From an uncultured Methanomassiliicoccus sp. (lineage in GTDB: Archaea > Thermoplasmatota > Thermoplasmata > Methanomassiliicoccales > Methanomassiliicoccaceae), in NCBI GenBank assembly GCA_944319735.1, contig CALUEU010000004.1, positions 1 through 64,000 on the forward strand: a stretch of 64,000 nucleotides of DNA. The letters run 5' to 3'. Below, one piece after another: positions 43,240 to 51,513 of the stretch. Each line of letters starts with the position of its first letter. Position 1 is the first letter of the stretch. Below the pieces are notes generated by a model. That model made no database searches, was not told the DNA's origin, and worked only from the letters and a program-made list of their open reading frames with translations. The translations under genes and the position numbers were made by a program.

Positions 43240-44307
43240 GTGCATACGGAGTTAACAAATTCTCTGACGCCCCATATATGCAATGCAGATCCGACTGCAA
43301 TTGTGCAGCTTTTACAAGCTATTCCAGAATGGCCTGGTTTTGACCATGGAGGTTCTAAGGAAGATTTTTGGCATTGGAGGTACGATACAAGCAGAGAGCA
43401 CAATCTCATAAGCACAATCTGCCAGGGAAGCAAAGCGGTGTCGCACGCTGCATCTCTGCCAACTTCCATACTTATAAATGGAAGAGTTCTGAGGGGAGCA
43501 CAATGGTCTGATTTTTTCACTGATCCAGAATTTCGAAATCAGGGTTTAATTGAAAAAGCTCTGAACAATCTGGAAGACTCTGAAACGACAGCGGGTATAG
43601 AAGCTGACTTTTCTTTTCCTTCACCAGCTGGATATACGATTGGCATTAATTCAGGCCTGCAGGAAATCCCTTGCCGCTTCAAACAGTACGAGCTCATAAT
43701 CGACCCAGACAGATTTTTTGGAAACAGTAAAACCGGTAAAGTGAAAAAACTCGCTTATGAAACGGCCATGTACTTAAAATCCAATGAAACTTCAAATATC
43801 AAGGGGATCCGAGTTGAAGAGGTAAATGAATTCCCTCAGGATATTGATGATTTTACAAGCGATTTTGAAATGGATTATGATCTTTCAATCAGGCATAGTA
43901 GAGAGTATCTGACCCATAGGTACCTACATCCTCATGGCGGAGTATACACAGTTTCTGTGGCGAAATGCAATGGAAAAACCTGCGGGTACATGGTTTCCAG
44001 ATTTTATTCCGTAGATGGCATGAAATATATGGATATTGTAGACCTCTGTGCAAACTCTCACTCTGCCGTGCGGATATTGCTTAACAGATCTACTGAATTG
44101 TGCAGAAACTACGGCTCCAGAACAATTCAAATATGGATTTCAAGCAGGGATTGGATTTCATATGATATTGCACGCTTTGGCTTCAAGGCACTAAAACCCA
44201 TTGCTGGTGAAAGAGTGATGAAATTCCTGATAAGGAGATTTGACGGAGGACATATTCCCAGAGATCCGATATGCCATTTGATGCTGGGAGATTCTGATTG
44301 GGTGTAG
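43240..44307 (+). CDS. GNAT-like acyltransferase, paired with radical SAM gene
   Basis: A 355-residue protein starting with GTG; the TATA box about 27 bases upstream indicates a leaderless start. The N-terminal part has GGSKEDFWHWRYDTS and WSDFFTDPEFRNQGLIEKAL, the latter a GNAT acetyl-CoA loop. The C-terminal half (GVYTVSVAKCNGKTCGYMV; YGSRTIQIWISSRDWISYDIARFGFK) looks like a second GNAT fold. Similar two-domain acyltransferases act in polysaccharide or natural-product pathways. It is followed after 37 bases by a radical SAM gene, so the two probably work together. The substrate is unknown. Confidence 0.68.
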   Translation: MHTELTNSLTPHICNADPTAIVQLLQAIPEWPGFDHGGSKEDFWHWRYDTSREHNLISTICQGSKAVSHAASLPTSILINGRVLRGAQWSDFFTDPEFRNQGLIEKALNNLEDSETTAGIEADFSFPSPAGYTIGINSGLQEIPCRFKQYELIIDPDRFFGNSKTGKVKKLAYETAMYLKSNETSNIKGIRVEEVNEFPQDIDDFTSDFEMDYDLSIRHSREYLTHRYLHPHGGVYTVSVAKCNGKTCGYMVSRFYSVDGMKYMDIVDLCANSHSAVRILLNRSTELCRNYGSRTIQIWISSRDWISYDIARFGFKALKPIAGERVMKFLIRRFDGGHIPRDPICHLMLGDSDWV

Positions 44308-44344
44308 AGAAACCGCCTTATAGTCTTCAGTAGTTAAGGGGGCC

Positions 44345-45283
44345 ATGGTGTCATCCTTCCGCCAGTATTGTTATTATGCTAGCTGGTTCTTTAAATCAAA
44401 ATTTGGAAAGAAAAGACCGCTTGTCAATACTATGATCATCGGCTATAACTGCAACTTAAAATGTAAACATTGCTCAGTAATAGCCCACAATAGTGATATC
44501 GAAGGAGCCCACTCTCTTCCATATGATACAGCGTTTCAGGAAATGAAACGTGAGTTTGAGAACGGTGCCAGAATAATCTTCTTTGAAGGAGGAGAACCGA
44601 CAATCTGGAAAGACGGAGACAAGGTATTTCAGGACCTGGTGTCGGCAGCAAAGGAGATAGGCTACTATGTAATTGGATACACCACAAACGGAACCGGCAA
44701 GATATATGAAGGGTGTGATGTCATCTCTGTGAGTCTGGATGGTCCAAAAGAAATTCATGACAAAATCAGAGGCGAAGGCGTTTTTGATAAAATGATGGAA
44801 AACATTTCCAACCTGGAGCATACCAACATATTTGCTAACTTGGTAGTGATGGAATATAATAAAAATCATATCCGTGAAACTCTGGAGATTGTAAGAGACA
44901 ACCCAAAGATCAGTGGCTTGATGGTAAATTTTCTTACTCCGCCACCTTATGAGATAGCAGTATCTCAGGAAGAAAAGGCAGCTATTATAGAAGATCTCCT
45001 TAAGTTCAAAAAAGAAGGTCTTCCTGTGTTAAACACAGAAAATGCATTGAAAGAGCTTTTGATTGAAGATTACAGCGAAAAATGCCCTAAATTTGTATCT
45101 GTCTTTACAATACCAGATGGCTCAAAATTCCATGGCTGTCCAGCAGAAGGTACAGATTCATGCAAACACTGCGGGTTTGATGCAGTCCGTGAGTACCGCC
45201 TGATTCTGGATTTTAACATTGAAACGGTTATGAAGATGTCAAAACAGTTTGCCCTGACAAATAAAAACTCAAAGAGAGACTAA
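44345..45283 (+). CDS. Radical SAM enzyme of unknown specificity
   Basis: The product is 312 residues. The [4Fe-4S] motif C-x3-C-x2-C is Cys36, Cys40 and Cys43 in YNCNLKCKHCS. FFEGGEPTIW is the second SAM-binding element, followed by GYTTNGTG and ISVSLDGPKEIHDKIRG. The C-terminus has GCPAEGTDSCKHCGFDAV, three cysteines that may hold an auxiliary cluster, though shorter than a full SPASM domain. It is coupled to the GNAT gene upstream. No precursor peptide gene is obvious within 400 bases either side. It ends in a hairpin. Confidence 0.85.
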   Translation: MVSSFRQYCYYASWFFKSKFGKKRPLVNTMIIGYNCNLKCKHCSVIAHNSDIEGAHSLPYDTAFQEMKREFENGARIIFFEGGEPTIWKDGDKVFQDLVSAAKEIGYYVIGYTTNGTGKIYEGCDVISVSLDGPKEIHDKIRGEGVFDKMMENISNLEHTNIFANLVVMEYNKNHIRETLEIVRDNPKISGLMVNFLTPPPYEIAVSQEEKAAIIEDLLKFKKEGLPVLNTENALKELLIEDYSEKCPKFVSVFTIPDGSKFHGCPAEGTDSCKHCGFDAVREYRLILDFNIETVMKMSKQFALTNKNSKRD

Positions 45284-45296
45284 TCCTCCTTTGAGT
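45267..45296 (+). terminator. Hairpin at the end of the radical SAM gene
   Basis: ACTCAAAG and CTTTGAGT form an eight-pair stem overlapping the last codons and stop of the gene. A likely transcript end. Confidence 0.45.
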
Positions 45297-45367
45297 TTCA
45301 TACATCTCCTCTCTCATTGGCAATTAGTTACCTAAGAATTATTACCTACAACTGAATAGGCATAAGT

Positions 45368-46015
45368 ATGGTAAAAGTAGCTCCATCCATACTCTCAGCA
45401 GACTTCAGCAAGCTGGGGGATGAAATAAAGCGTTTAGAAAGAGAAGGCGCGGATTGGATCCACATCGATGTAATGGATGGTGTTTTTGTTCCTAATATAA
45501 CGATTGGTCAAGGTGTTGTTAAAAGTCTGAGACCTTTCACAGTACTGCCGTTTGATGTTCATCTGATGATTACAAAACCTGAAAGGTATGTCAAAGAATT
45601 CTCAGATGCTGGTGCAGACTATATAACAATTCATCAGGAAGCATGCGATTGTATTGATTCTGTTTTAGATGATATTCATTCATTCGGTAAGAAGGCTGGG
45701 CTTTCCATAAGCCCCGAAACTCCATTCAGTGCAGTGGAATCATACATGGACAAAATCGATCTGTTGCTTGTCATGACGGTTCATCCTGGCTTTGGAGGCC
45801 AAGCATTCATGTCGGAATGTCTGCCCAAAGTAGCTGATGCCAGAAAAATGATCAATGATAATGGTTACAGTATGGAAATTTCAGTTGATGGCGGCATAAA
45901 TTACGACACTGGGAAAATTGCAGTCTCAACAGGGGCTTCAGTACTGGCAGCCGGAAGTGCAATCTTTAAGGCTAAAGACATGAAAATGGAAATATCTAGA
46001 TGGCATGATTTGTAA
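45368..46015 (+). CDS. rpe: Ribulose-phosphate 3-epimerase
   Basis: A 215-residue TIM barrel. Signature parts are KVAPSILSADFSKLGDEI, the metal-binding HIDVMDGVFVPNI, PFDVHLMITKPERYV, MTVHPGFGGQAF and the phosphate-binding VDGGINYDTG with AAGSAIFKA. It interconverts ribulose-5-phosphate and xylulose-5-phosphate. It is a single gene with an AT-rich spacer on each side. Confidence 0.95.
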   Translation: MVKVAPSILSADFSKLGDEIKRLEREGADWIHIDVMDGVFVPNITIGQGVVKSLRPFTVLPFDVHLMITKPERYVKEFSDAGADYITIHQEACDCIDSVLDDIHSFGKKAGLSISPETPFSAVESYMDKIDLLLVMTVHPGFGGQAFMSECLPKVADARKMINDNGYSMEISVDGGINYDTGKIAVSTGASVLAAGSAIFKAKDMKMEISRWHDL

Positions 46016-46074
46016 AACCATCTTGTCAAATATTTCCGCTATTGTTATATTGTCCCCAATAATTACGGTGGGTT

Positions 46075-47034
46075 ATGGAGACCGTAAACAGCTGTGATCA
46101 TGGCATTGCCTGGAAGGCTAAAGAAGTGCTGAGGATTGCATACACACTGCCTTTTGTAATGGCATCAGTTGCTGGTATAGCATTTGCTATGACAATGTCG
46201 GATCAATGGCTGTTGGCATTGCTCATTCCATTGGATGTTTTCTTTCTTGCGCTGCTAGTGAACTTTTCAAATGACTACTTCGATCATAAAAGCGGTGTAG
46301 ACAAACTCAGATTCGAATGTTTGGATGATGAAGACTTCATGCAGCAGATGAAACGTCTGACAGATGGAAAAGTTTACTGGGTTGGAAACTCCCTTGACCG
46401 CGGCATAATTACAGACCATCAGGGAAAAATGCTGATGATTGCGATCATCACCTCTGCCATAATAATCGCTATTCCTATCATCTACTTGTCCGGAACGATC
46501 TCTCTTGTTTTAGGTGCAGTCGCACTGCTGCTGTGTATCCTTTATACCCTGCCTCCAGTCAACCTCGGTGCCAGAGGTTTTGGGGAGATAGATGTGTTGT
46601 TATCATTCTTCTGCATACCATTCTTTTCATTTTTTGTGATAACAAATCAGTTTAATCTTACATTTTTCTTCGTATCACTTGCAATAGGTTTCGGAGCTAT
46701 GCTGATGCGCATAGCTGATGAAGTTCCTGGTTATGAAGCTCACATTGCAATGGGTGAAAAGAATCTAGTAGTAAGATTTGGTTTGCAGAATCTCCCTAAA
46801 ATTGAATGGACACTGATATTCTTAGTTTATCTGATGATTGCAATGGCTGCTGTCACAGATCCATATTTTATCGTTCTATTATTATCGCTGCCTCTACCGC
46901 TTAAAGCTATGAAAGAGCTTAAAATCAACGATGCTGTGAAGTACTGGCGTCCGTTGACAAAGTTCATGTTTATGACAACCAGCATAGCTTTTCTCACAGT
47001 GATTATTCTGGCAATCAAGACTCTCATTCTTTAA
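46075..47034 (+). CDS. UbiA-family prenyltransferase
   Basis: A 319-residue protein with about nine hydrophobic helices. The first aspartate-rich motif is NFSNDYFDHKSGVD (N-D-x2-D) and the second lies in RIADEVPGYEAHIAMGEKNL. The pattern is closest to MenA-like or lipid prenyltransferases. Between helices 2 and 3 the loop is enlarged by about 30 residues (FECLDDEDFMQQMKRLTDGKVYW). In an archaeon the product could be a quinone-like lipid or a membrane-lipid intermediate; the sequence alone does not decide. Confidence 0.82.
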   Translation: METVNSCDHGIAWKAKEVLRIAYTLPFVMASVAGIAFAMTMSDQWLLALLIPLDVFFLALLVNFSNDYFDHKSGVDKLRFECLDDEDFMQQMKRLTDGKVYWVGNSLDRGIITDHQGKMLMIAIITSAIIIAIPIIYLSGTISLVLGAVALLLCILYTLPPVNLGARGFGEIDVLLSFFCIPFFSFFVITNQFNLTFFFVSLAIGFGAMLMRIADEVPGYEAHIAMGEKNLVVRFGLQNLPKIEWTLIFLVYLMIAMAAVTDPYFIVLLLSLPLPLKAMKELKINDAVKYWRPLTKFMFMTTSIAFLTVIILAIKTLIL

Positions 47035-47041
47035 AAATTCT

Positions 47042-47066
47042 GAATGCCAGGCATACCTTGGCATTC
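47042..47066. terminator. Hairpin after the prenyltransferase gene
   Basis: GAATGCCA and TGGCATTC form an eight-pair stem around a nine-base loop, eight bases after the stop codon. A likely terminator. Confidence 0.45.
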
Positions 47067-47097
47067 TGGATAATTAATTCATATCTGTGACTAGACT

Positions 47098-47385
47098 GTG
47101 CATGTCAGAATAACTTTCAATAAGAAATCAGCTGGCCTTAAGATACATACTCACGAAAATTATATAGATTCTAACGAGAATGCGTTATGCATGTCTGAAG
47201 ACACATGCGGAATTGAAGGATGTTCTGCACCTGCTGTAAAATCGTACTCCGCCAAAGTGTGCATCCAAGCAGGTCTTAAACCGGCTAATGACAAAGCAAA
47301 AAGGGTACATCTTTGCAAAGAGCACAACAAAGAGCTGAAAAAAGCTACAAAAACAGACCGTCTTCTGGAATCTCTAGGAAGATGA
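47098..47385 (+). CDS. Small cysteine/histidine-rich conserved-looking protein
   Basis: The product is 95 residues from a GTG start. The central part has CMSEDTCGIEGCSAPAVKSY and later VHLCKEHNKELKKA, a spacing of Cys and His typical of a zinc finger for nucleic-acid binding. The basic C-terminus agrees. It lies 10 bases upstream of the RNase Z gene in the same direction, suggesting an RNA-related role. I do not recognise a named family. Confidence 0.62.
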   Translation: MHVRITFNKKSAGLKIHTHENYIDSNENALCMSEDTCGIEGCSAPAVKSYSAKVCIQAGLKPANDKAKRVHLCKEHNKELKKATKTDRLLESLGR

Positions 47386-47395
47386 TGATTCTACT

Positions 47396-48304
47396 ATGAA
47401 TCTGACTTTTCTTGGCACTGGTGGAGGTCTTCCTTCTCCTCAGAGAGGGGTAAGTGCAATAGCTCTTCAGTATGGGAGAGACATACTTCTCTTTGACTGC
47501 GGGGAAGGAACTCAGAGGCAGTTCATGAATGCATCCCTGTCATTCATGAAAATCAGCTCAATTTTCATAACACACCTTCATGGAGATCATGTTCTTGGCA
47601 TACCTGGATTAATTCAATCAATGAATCTGTCTGGAAGAACCGAGCCTCTTTCTGTTTTTGGACCTTCAGGCACGGTTGATCTTCTTAAAGCGTCTTTGTC
47701 TTTAGGATATTTTAATCCTGATTACGAAATTAATGCTTATGAACTGCGGCCAGGCGACTCAGTGGAAGTTTCTGGCCTGACTATCAAAGCGATAGAAGCA
47801 GATCATACAGTTCCTGCAATTTCGTTCATCATTCAGGAACCTCAGCGTGCAGGAAAGTTTTCTAAATCTGCAGCAAAAGAACTTGGAATACCAGAAGGTC
47901 CGCTTTATGGAAAGCTTCAAAGCGGAGAGAGCATAGTGGTTAATGGCATAACTATCGAATCGTCCATGGTTATGGGGCCTCCTAGGAAAGGAAGAAAATT
48001 GGCATACTCTGGAGATACAAGACCTACAAATCTCTTTGCAGAAGAGGCAAAAGACTGTGACGTTATGATCCATGAAGCTACTGTTATGGTGGATCTGGCG
48101 GACCGTGGTCTTGAATTTGGACACTCATCCGCAGCCGCTGCAGCAGAGATCGCTAAAAAAGCAGGTGCGAAGAAGCTTATTCTAACTCATTTTTCTAACC
48201 GATATGAAGATTTAGGAGAAATAGAGTCAGAAGCAAGAATGATTTTCCCAAATACTACTGCTGCTTATGATTTCTATACATTCAAGGTAATCTTCTCAAA
48301 ATGA
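47396..48304 (+). CDS. rnz: Ribonuclease Z
   Basis: A 302-residue metallo-beta-lactamase enzyme that matures tRNA 3' ends. It has FLGTGGGLPSPQRGVSA, the zinc-binding THLHGDHVLGIPG, the exosite region around SAAKELGIPEGPLYGKLQSGE, YSGDTRPT, HEATVM and the final LTHFSNRYED. The length is normal for the short form. Since tRNA-Arg in this window lacks an encoded CCA, 3' trimming by this enzyme before CCA addition is expected. Confidence 0.94.
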   Translation: MNLTFLGTGGGLPSPQRGVSAIALQYGRDILLFDCGEGTQRQFMNASLSFMKISSIFITHLHGDHVLGIPGLIQSMNLSGRTEPLSVFGPSGTVDLLKASLSLGYFNPDYEINAYELRPGDSVEVSGLTIKAIEADHTVPAISFIIQEPQRAGKFSKSAAKELGIPEGPLYGKLQSGESIVVNGITIESSMVMGPPRKGRKLAYSGDTRPTNLFAEEAKDCDVMIHEATVMVDLADRGLEFGHSSAAAAAEIAKKAGAKKLILTHFSNRYEDLGEIESEARMIFPNTTAAYDFYTFKVIFSK

Positions 48305-48387
48305 AATTTTTTCTCGCACATCAGGATTATAATTTAGATTAATTTTCACCGGTAGTTCTATATTACTCATTGCCATATTACTATTCA

Positions 48388-48972
48388 ATGAAACTAATAG
48401 AACGTCCGAAGTATGGACCGCTGCACCGTTTCACAGATTATCACGTGTACAAGACTCTTTCCGTGCTTTCTGACGGTACCCGCAAGGGTAGAAAACAGTT
48501 GGCAGATAAAGTAGGCGTTGGCGAAGGCAGCATGCGTACTATCGTAGAATGTATTCGTGAAAAAGGATATATTGACGTTAAACAAACAGGGATAAAAATC
48601 ACCAAAAAAGGAAGTGAATTTTTTAATACGATTCCACTCCAGATATACACTTTGGGCGAATCTGATTTGGTGCATGGCCGGAAAGGAGTGGCTGTGCAGG
48701 TCAAAGGTGTCATAGACAAAATCGGTTCTGGGATGGAACAGCGTGACCGTGCAATGATTGCCGGTGCTGATGGTGCTACGACAGTGTTGGTCAAAGACGA
48801 CAAACTGCAGATTCCCGGTGGCATAGATCTAGAAAGTGTTTACCCAGATACTGCCTCAACACTCAGCAAACTTTTTGATTTGGAGAATGACGACATTATA
48901 ATCATCGGAACATCTTCAGAATATGAACTGGCTGAAGAAGGTGCAGTAACAGCGGCTTTAGATTTAATTTAA
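48388..48972 (+). CDS. DUF4443 winged-helix protein
   Basis: The product is 194 residues from ATG 48388. The N-terminal winged helix (DYHVYKTLSVLSDG; KQLADKVGVGEGSMRTIVECIREKGYIDV) is followed by a C-terminal regulatory-type domain (AVQVKGVIDKIGSGMEQRDRAMIAGADGATTVLVK). This arrangement matches archaeal DUF4443 proteins, which are presumed transcription factors. The target and ligand are unknown. An imperfect hairpin around CAACATTTTATGTTG lies 20 bases after the stop (48990-49015). Confidence 0.78.
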   Translation: MKLIERPKYGPLHRFTDYHVYKTLSVLSDGTRKGRKQLADKVGVGEGSMRTIVECIREKGYIDVKQTGIKITKKGSEFFNTIPLQIYTLGESDLVHGRKGVAVQVKGVIDKIGSGMEQRDRAMIAGADGATTVLVKDDKLQIPGGIDLESVYPDTASTLSKLFDLENDDIIIIGTSSEYELAEEGAVTAALDLI

Positions 48973-49146
48973 ATAGAAACTTTTCTCCGCTCGTCAACAT
49001 TTTATGTTGCGGACGGACTAAAATCATTTTAAACATATGTATGTCAGTAATTAGGCAATACTGTATTTTTGTAAAAATAAATTCTAAATGATGCTTAGAA
49101 TCTGAAAAATAATAAAAAAATTAAAAGAAGAAGTTTGGAGTGGTGT

Positions 49147-50760
49147 TTACCAGCACTCTAACATTCCAGGAATAACCCTTTTAGCCATCTGGTCAAAAGT
49201 TTCAATTCCAGTAATTCTTGCAGCCACTTCACTAAGTGATGCAATATCATCACGGGCAAGGCATTCCAATTTGAATTTTCTGGAACCGGCCATGAGCTGT
49301 TTCAGCCCTTCTCCGATACGGTCTGTAAAGTATGTGTAAAGACCGACTGCTCCCCATGGTATATCCACTCCGACCTTTTTATCAGGGTATTTTTTCTGGA
49401 TCTGAGAGGAAAGCATGAAGAATTTGTTGGGGTCATCTCCATATCCATTAACAAACTGAGTTGGAAGTTTTCCTGTCTCTGCAAGCCTGGCAAAGTACTG
49501 AGATTTCATTACTGCAGTCAGAGGAGATCTGGCCATAGCAATTGCTTTTACAATCGGGCCGTCTCCCAGATTACTCATGGCCATTGATTTGAACATCTGA
49601 GTTTCATTGGTAAATCCGCCAGCAAAACAGATATCTGGTACGAATTTTCCTTTCTTTCTCATGATCTCAGCACACATGAGCACTTGAGCCTCAAGATGGA
49701 CTGTCGGTGTAGACATTTCATTCATCATTGGGACGGGACTCATACCGGTTCCACCGCCGGCTCCGTCAAATGTCAGCATGTCGATTTTGGCTTCTGAGGC
49801 AGCTTTCATAGTGAAAGCAACTACTTCTGGACGGTACGCACCTGTTTTCAGGAATACATAATTTGCACCTTTCTCGCGGAGTTTTTCAATGTCTTCCACG
49901 AAGCTGTCATGAGCTGGGAATCCTACTCTGCTGTGCCTTTCAAATGTTTTTATGGCACCTGATTTGAATGCTTCTTGGACCATTGGATCTTCGGGGTCAG
50001 GCATTACAATGTAACCGCGCTTTTTGAGTTCAAGTGCGCGTTCTAGAGTGGTGAGACGAACTTCTCCTCCGATTGCTTTTGCACCCTGGCCCCATTTACG
50101 CTCTATGATGTTTACTTCTAAATTGGATATTACGTAATCATCAACGCCACCGCGCTGATCTTCTACATTTGTCTGAACAGCTATGTCTCCATATTTTCCA
50201 TCCCAGAGTTCACGGAAGTCTGCAATCCTGCTCATCATGTCTGGAGATTTTGAGACTTTTCCGTTGGTATATATGGATTCTTTATCCATGCCACAGACAT
50301 TCTCACCGATTGTTTCAATTATGCCGGACATGGCTGAACCCATTGCCATTCCTTTCCAGTTTCTCTTTGCTACGTCTGTAGACCCAAGACCTGCAATTAC
50401 CAGTGGTACTTTCAGGTTGATTGGTTTTTTAGAATGGGTAGCAACCTGGGTGGTTACATCGGAGTTCTCAAAAAATGCTACATCAGGATTGGCTTCAATT
50501 CCTTGGGCGCCCAGTAATTCTGCGAGTATCTGGAAATGAGACCAGTCTATCATATAGTTTTTATTGGAAGCAGCGGTACTGTGACCAAAGTATTCATTGC
50601 TGGGATAAAGGACTTCTCTTCCCCTGAAGGCTGATTTACTTACTTCACATACAACGTTACATTCTTCAATGCAAAGTGGACACATTCCTGAAAGGGGGCT
50701 GATATCCTTCTCTCTGCATTTTGTACCTGTTGTAGATCGTGCATTTTCAATTGAAATCAC
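49147..50760 (-). CDS. FMN-binding glutamate-synthase-like oxidoreductase
   Basis: A 537-residue protein equivalent to the FMN-binding (synthase) domain of GltB, with no amidotransferase domain. Typical parts are KGANYVFLKTGAYRPEVVAF, TFDGAGGGTGMSPVP, CFAGGFTNETQMFKSMAM and AMARSPLTAVMKSQYF. The N-terminus has a cysteine cluster (GMCPLCIEECNVVCEVS) that differs from the usual [3Fe-4S] site. Related archaeal proteins include stand-alone glutamate synthases and relatives of methylglutamate synthase, so the substrate is uncertain. It starts with GTG, five bases after GAGGTG, which is enclosed in a hairpin. Confidence 0.82.
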   Translation of the reverse strand: MISIENARSTTGTKCREKDISPLSGMCPLCIEECNVVCEVSKSAFRGREVLYPSNEYFGHSTAASNKNYMIDWSHFQILAELLGAQGIEANPDVAFFENSDVTTQVATHSKKPINLKVPLVIAGLGSTDVAKRNWKGMAMGSAMSGIIETIGENVCGMDKESIYTNGKVSKSPDMMSRIADFRELWDGKYGDIAVQTNVEDQRGGVDDYVISNLEVNIIERKWGQGAKAIGGEVRLTTLERALELKKRGYIVMPDPEDPMVQEAFKSGAIKTFERHSRVGFPAHDSFVEDIEKLREKGANYVFLKTGAYRPEVVAFTMKAASEAKIDMLTFDGAGGGTGMSPVPMMNEMSTPTVHLEAQVLMCAEIMRKKGKFVPDICFAGGFTNETQMFKSMAMSNLGDGPIVKAIAMARSPLTAVMKSQYFARLAETGKLPTQFVNGYGDDPNKFFMLSSQIQKKYPDKKVGVDIPWGAVGLYTYFTDRIGEGLKQLMAGSRKFKLECLARDDIASLSEVAARITGIETFDQMAKRVIPGMLECW

Positions 50761-50804
50761 TGATACACCTCTATGTAATTCCGTAAAACGGATGGAGAGG
50801 TATC
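50758..50804 (-). promoter_or_regulatory. 5' leader hairpin that hides the ribosome-binding site
   Basis: On the minus strand GATACCTCT (50804-50796) pairs with AGAGGTGTATC (50772-50762), nine pairs with a two-base bulge, with an inner CCG/CGG hairpin. The second arm contains the Shine-Dalgarno sequence GAGGTG (50771-50766) five bases from the GTG start. The folded state should block translation. It could be a ligand-, protein- or temperature-controlled switch, but no known riboswitch class is recognised. Confidence 0.5.
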
Positions 50805-51152
50805 GTGATGTGGTAGTTAAGAATTTGCCATAATATCTTGTTTTAAAACATCAATCATTTATCTAAAATATTTGAATGATTACATATTTTTATACTTTAA
50901 AATGGGATAATGATGTACAATTGTATCTATATAATTTGATTTAGCAAACATATGTCTATAAATCGTCATTAGATGAATGCAATCTGTGCGAGTAAAGTTA
51001 TGAATGAATAACCTACGAAATCTTAAATTAATGAACGAATGTCGTAAAAGACTGCCATATGATGCACATACGTTGTGTGATGTAAGATCTTATAATATTT
51101 ATATTGAATAATGGTTTATACAATCCAACATACCACATATGGATGTGTAAAT
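50805..51152. other. Divergent AT-rich intergenic region
   Basis: About 350 bases between the glutamate-synthase-like gene and the DUF5654 gene. TTATAATATTTATATT at 51090-51105 is a probable TATA box for the latter. Apart from the hairpin at its left end, nothing else is recognised. Confidence 0.4.
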
Positions 51153-51446
51153 ATGGCAATTGAATATAGTGAATCTAAAAGTACTGGAACTATTATGGTA
51201 GAAACAGTGGCCAGTCTGATAACTGCAGCCTTTGCATTAGTGGCTGCTCTGGCCTGGAATGAAGCAATCAAGGCTTTAATTGCAAGATTTGTCGATCCTT
51301 CAGATGACTTGATGGGAATGTTAATTTATGCTATCTTAGTAACAATAATTGCGGTTGTAGCTACAGTCTGGATTGGAAAAGTATTGATAAAATACCACAG
51401 ACTAGATGAGGAAAAGAAAAATCGTTCAAAAGAGAAATCTGAATAA
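51153..51446 (+). CDS. DUF5654 small membrane protein
   Basis: The product is 97 residues from the ATG at 51153; the frame also opens at 51111, but that codon lies only some 10-20 bases after the TATA box. Two transmembrane helices (around residues 13-40 and 51-75) flank an amphipathic segment, NEAIKALIARFVDPSDDLMG, followed by a charged tail. This pattern matches archaeal DUF5654 proteins of unknown function. It is transcribed toward the MscS gene, but a strong hairpin lies between. Confidence 0.75.
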   Translation: MAIEYSESKSTGTIMVETVASLITAAFALVAALAWNEAIKALIARFVDPSDDLMGMLIYAILVTIIAVVATVWIGKVLIKYHRLDEEKKNRSKEKSE

Positions 51447-51456
51447 ATATACAGCC

Positions 51457-51479
51457 CTCTTCAGGACAGTCCTGAAGAG
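51457..51479. terminator. Strong hairpin after DUF5654
   Basis: CTCTTCAGGA and TCCTGAAGAG form a perfect ten-pair stem with a three-base loop, 10 bases after the stop codon. Confidence 0.6.
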
Positions 51480-51513
51480 TAAACCTTTTAACTGATATGA
51501 TGGTACAGATTTG

